From: Pseudomonadota bacterium | GTDB lineage: Bacteria > Pseudomonadota > Gammaproteobacteria > Arenicellales > Arenicellaceae | Assembly: GCA_018660405.1 (NCBI GenBank) | Contig: JABJKL010000171.1 | Location: 1-6,404 of the forward strand | Direction: 5' to 3' | DNA: 6,404 nt | Shown: positions 6,377 to 6,404 of the stretch, one piece after another | Numbering within the stretch: the first letter of the stretch is position 1 | How the letters are laid out: each line of letters opens with the position of its first letter | Notes under the pieces: model-generated | The model's input: only the letters and a program-made list of their open reading frames with translations | What the model was told of the DNA's origin: nothing | Database searches by the model: none | Program-made: the position numbers and the translations under genes

Positions 6377-6404
6377 GTCTCGTTATGGTAATGGCTGGTG
6401 GCAC
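6373..6404 (+). CDS. murG: UDP-GlcNAc:lipid I GlcNAc transferase MurG (3' partial, first 10 codons)
   Basis: MurG is the GT28-family, membrane-associated transferase that adds GlcNAc to lipid I to form lipid II at the cytoplasmic face of the inner membrane. Only ten complete codons plus two bases are inside the window. They read M-S-L-V-M-V-M-A-G-G, and the final AC begins a Thr codon. This matches the start of the glycine-rich loop of MurG (VMAGGTGGH in E. coli). The AGGAGG site 5 bases upstream, the ATGA overlap with ftsW, and the usual dcw order ftsW-murG all support the call. Nothing can be said about the rest of the gene. Confidence 0.88.
   Translation, partial: MSLVMVMAGG

Noticed and set aside
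1..6404. Possibility of a novel or mobile system within the window
   Set aside because: All bases are taken up by six canonical dcw genes with intact motifs; there is no insertion, fusion, extra gene or intergenic space to hold one.

Overview
The window is a contiguous stretch of the conserved division and cell wall (dcw) cluster, all on the plus strand, in the order murE (5' truncated) - murF - mraY - murD - ftsW - murG (first ten codons only). The proteins point to a Gram-negative bacterium, most likely a gammaproteobacterium. The gene order matches the Escherichia coli cluster. MraY is 360 residues, the same length as the E. coli enzyme, and its C-terminal half is nearly the same by eye. 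MurE carries the DNPR motif of enzymes that add meso-diaminopimelate. Base composition on sampled lines is about half G+C, with no abrupt change that would suggest transfer. I cannot name a genus or species.

Layout: murE runs from the left edge to 1340; murF 1337-2704; mraY 2704-3786; murD 3783-5162; ftsW 5159-6376; murG begins at 6373 and leaves the window. Every junction is an overlap of 4, 1, 4, 4 and 4 bases, so there is no intergenic DNA. I see no RNA gene, mobile element, CRISPR array, rho-independent terminator or convincing internal promoter. The promoter of this operon must lie upstream of the window.

Function: MurE, MurF and MurD are three of the four cytoplasmic Mur ligases that build the UDP-MurNAc-pentapeptide stem (MurD adds D-Glu, MurE meso-DAP, MurF D-Ala-D-Ala). 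MraY transfers phospho-MurNAc-pentapeptide to undecaprenyl phosphate to make lipid I. MurG adds GlcNAc to give lipid II. FtsW is the SEDS glycosyltransferase that polymerises lipid II at the septum with its partner PBP3/FtsI. The window therefore covers most of the route from UDP-MurNAc-L-Ala to septal glycan.

I did not find a previously undescribed system. The points worth a second look are residue-level or translational: FtsW differs from E. coli at two positions known for superfission alleles and next to the catalytic Asp; MraY has Ile where E. coli has the Phe288 targeted by phage phiX174 protein E; murD appears to start at a TTG inside a TTGA overlap with a weak ribosome binding site; murF has two adjacent ATG codons of which the second is better spaced; and two small inverted repeats lie just before the murG ribosome binding site.
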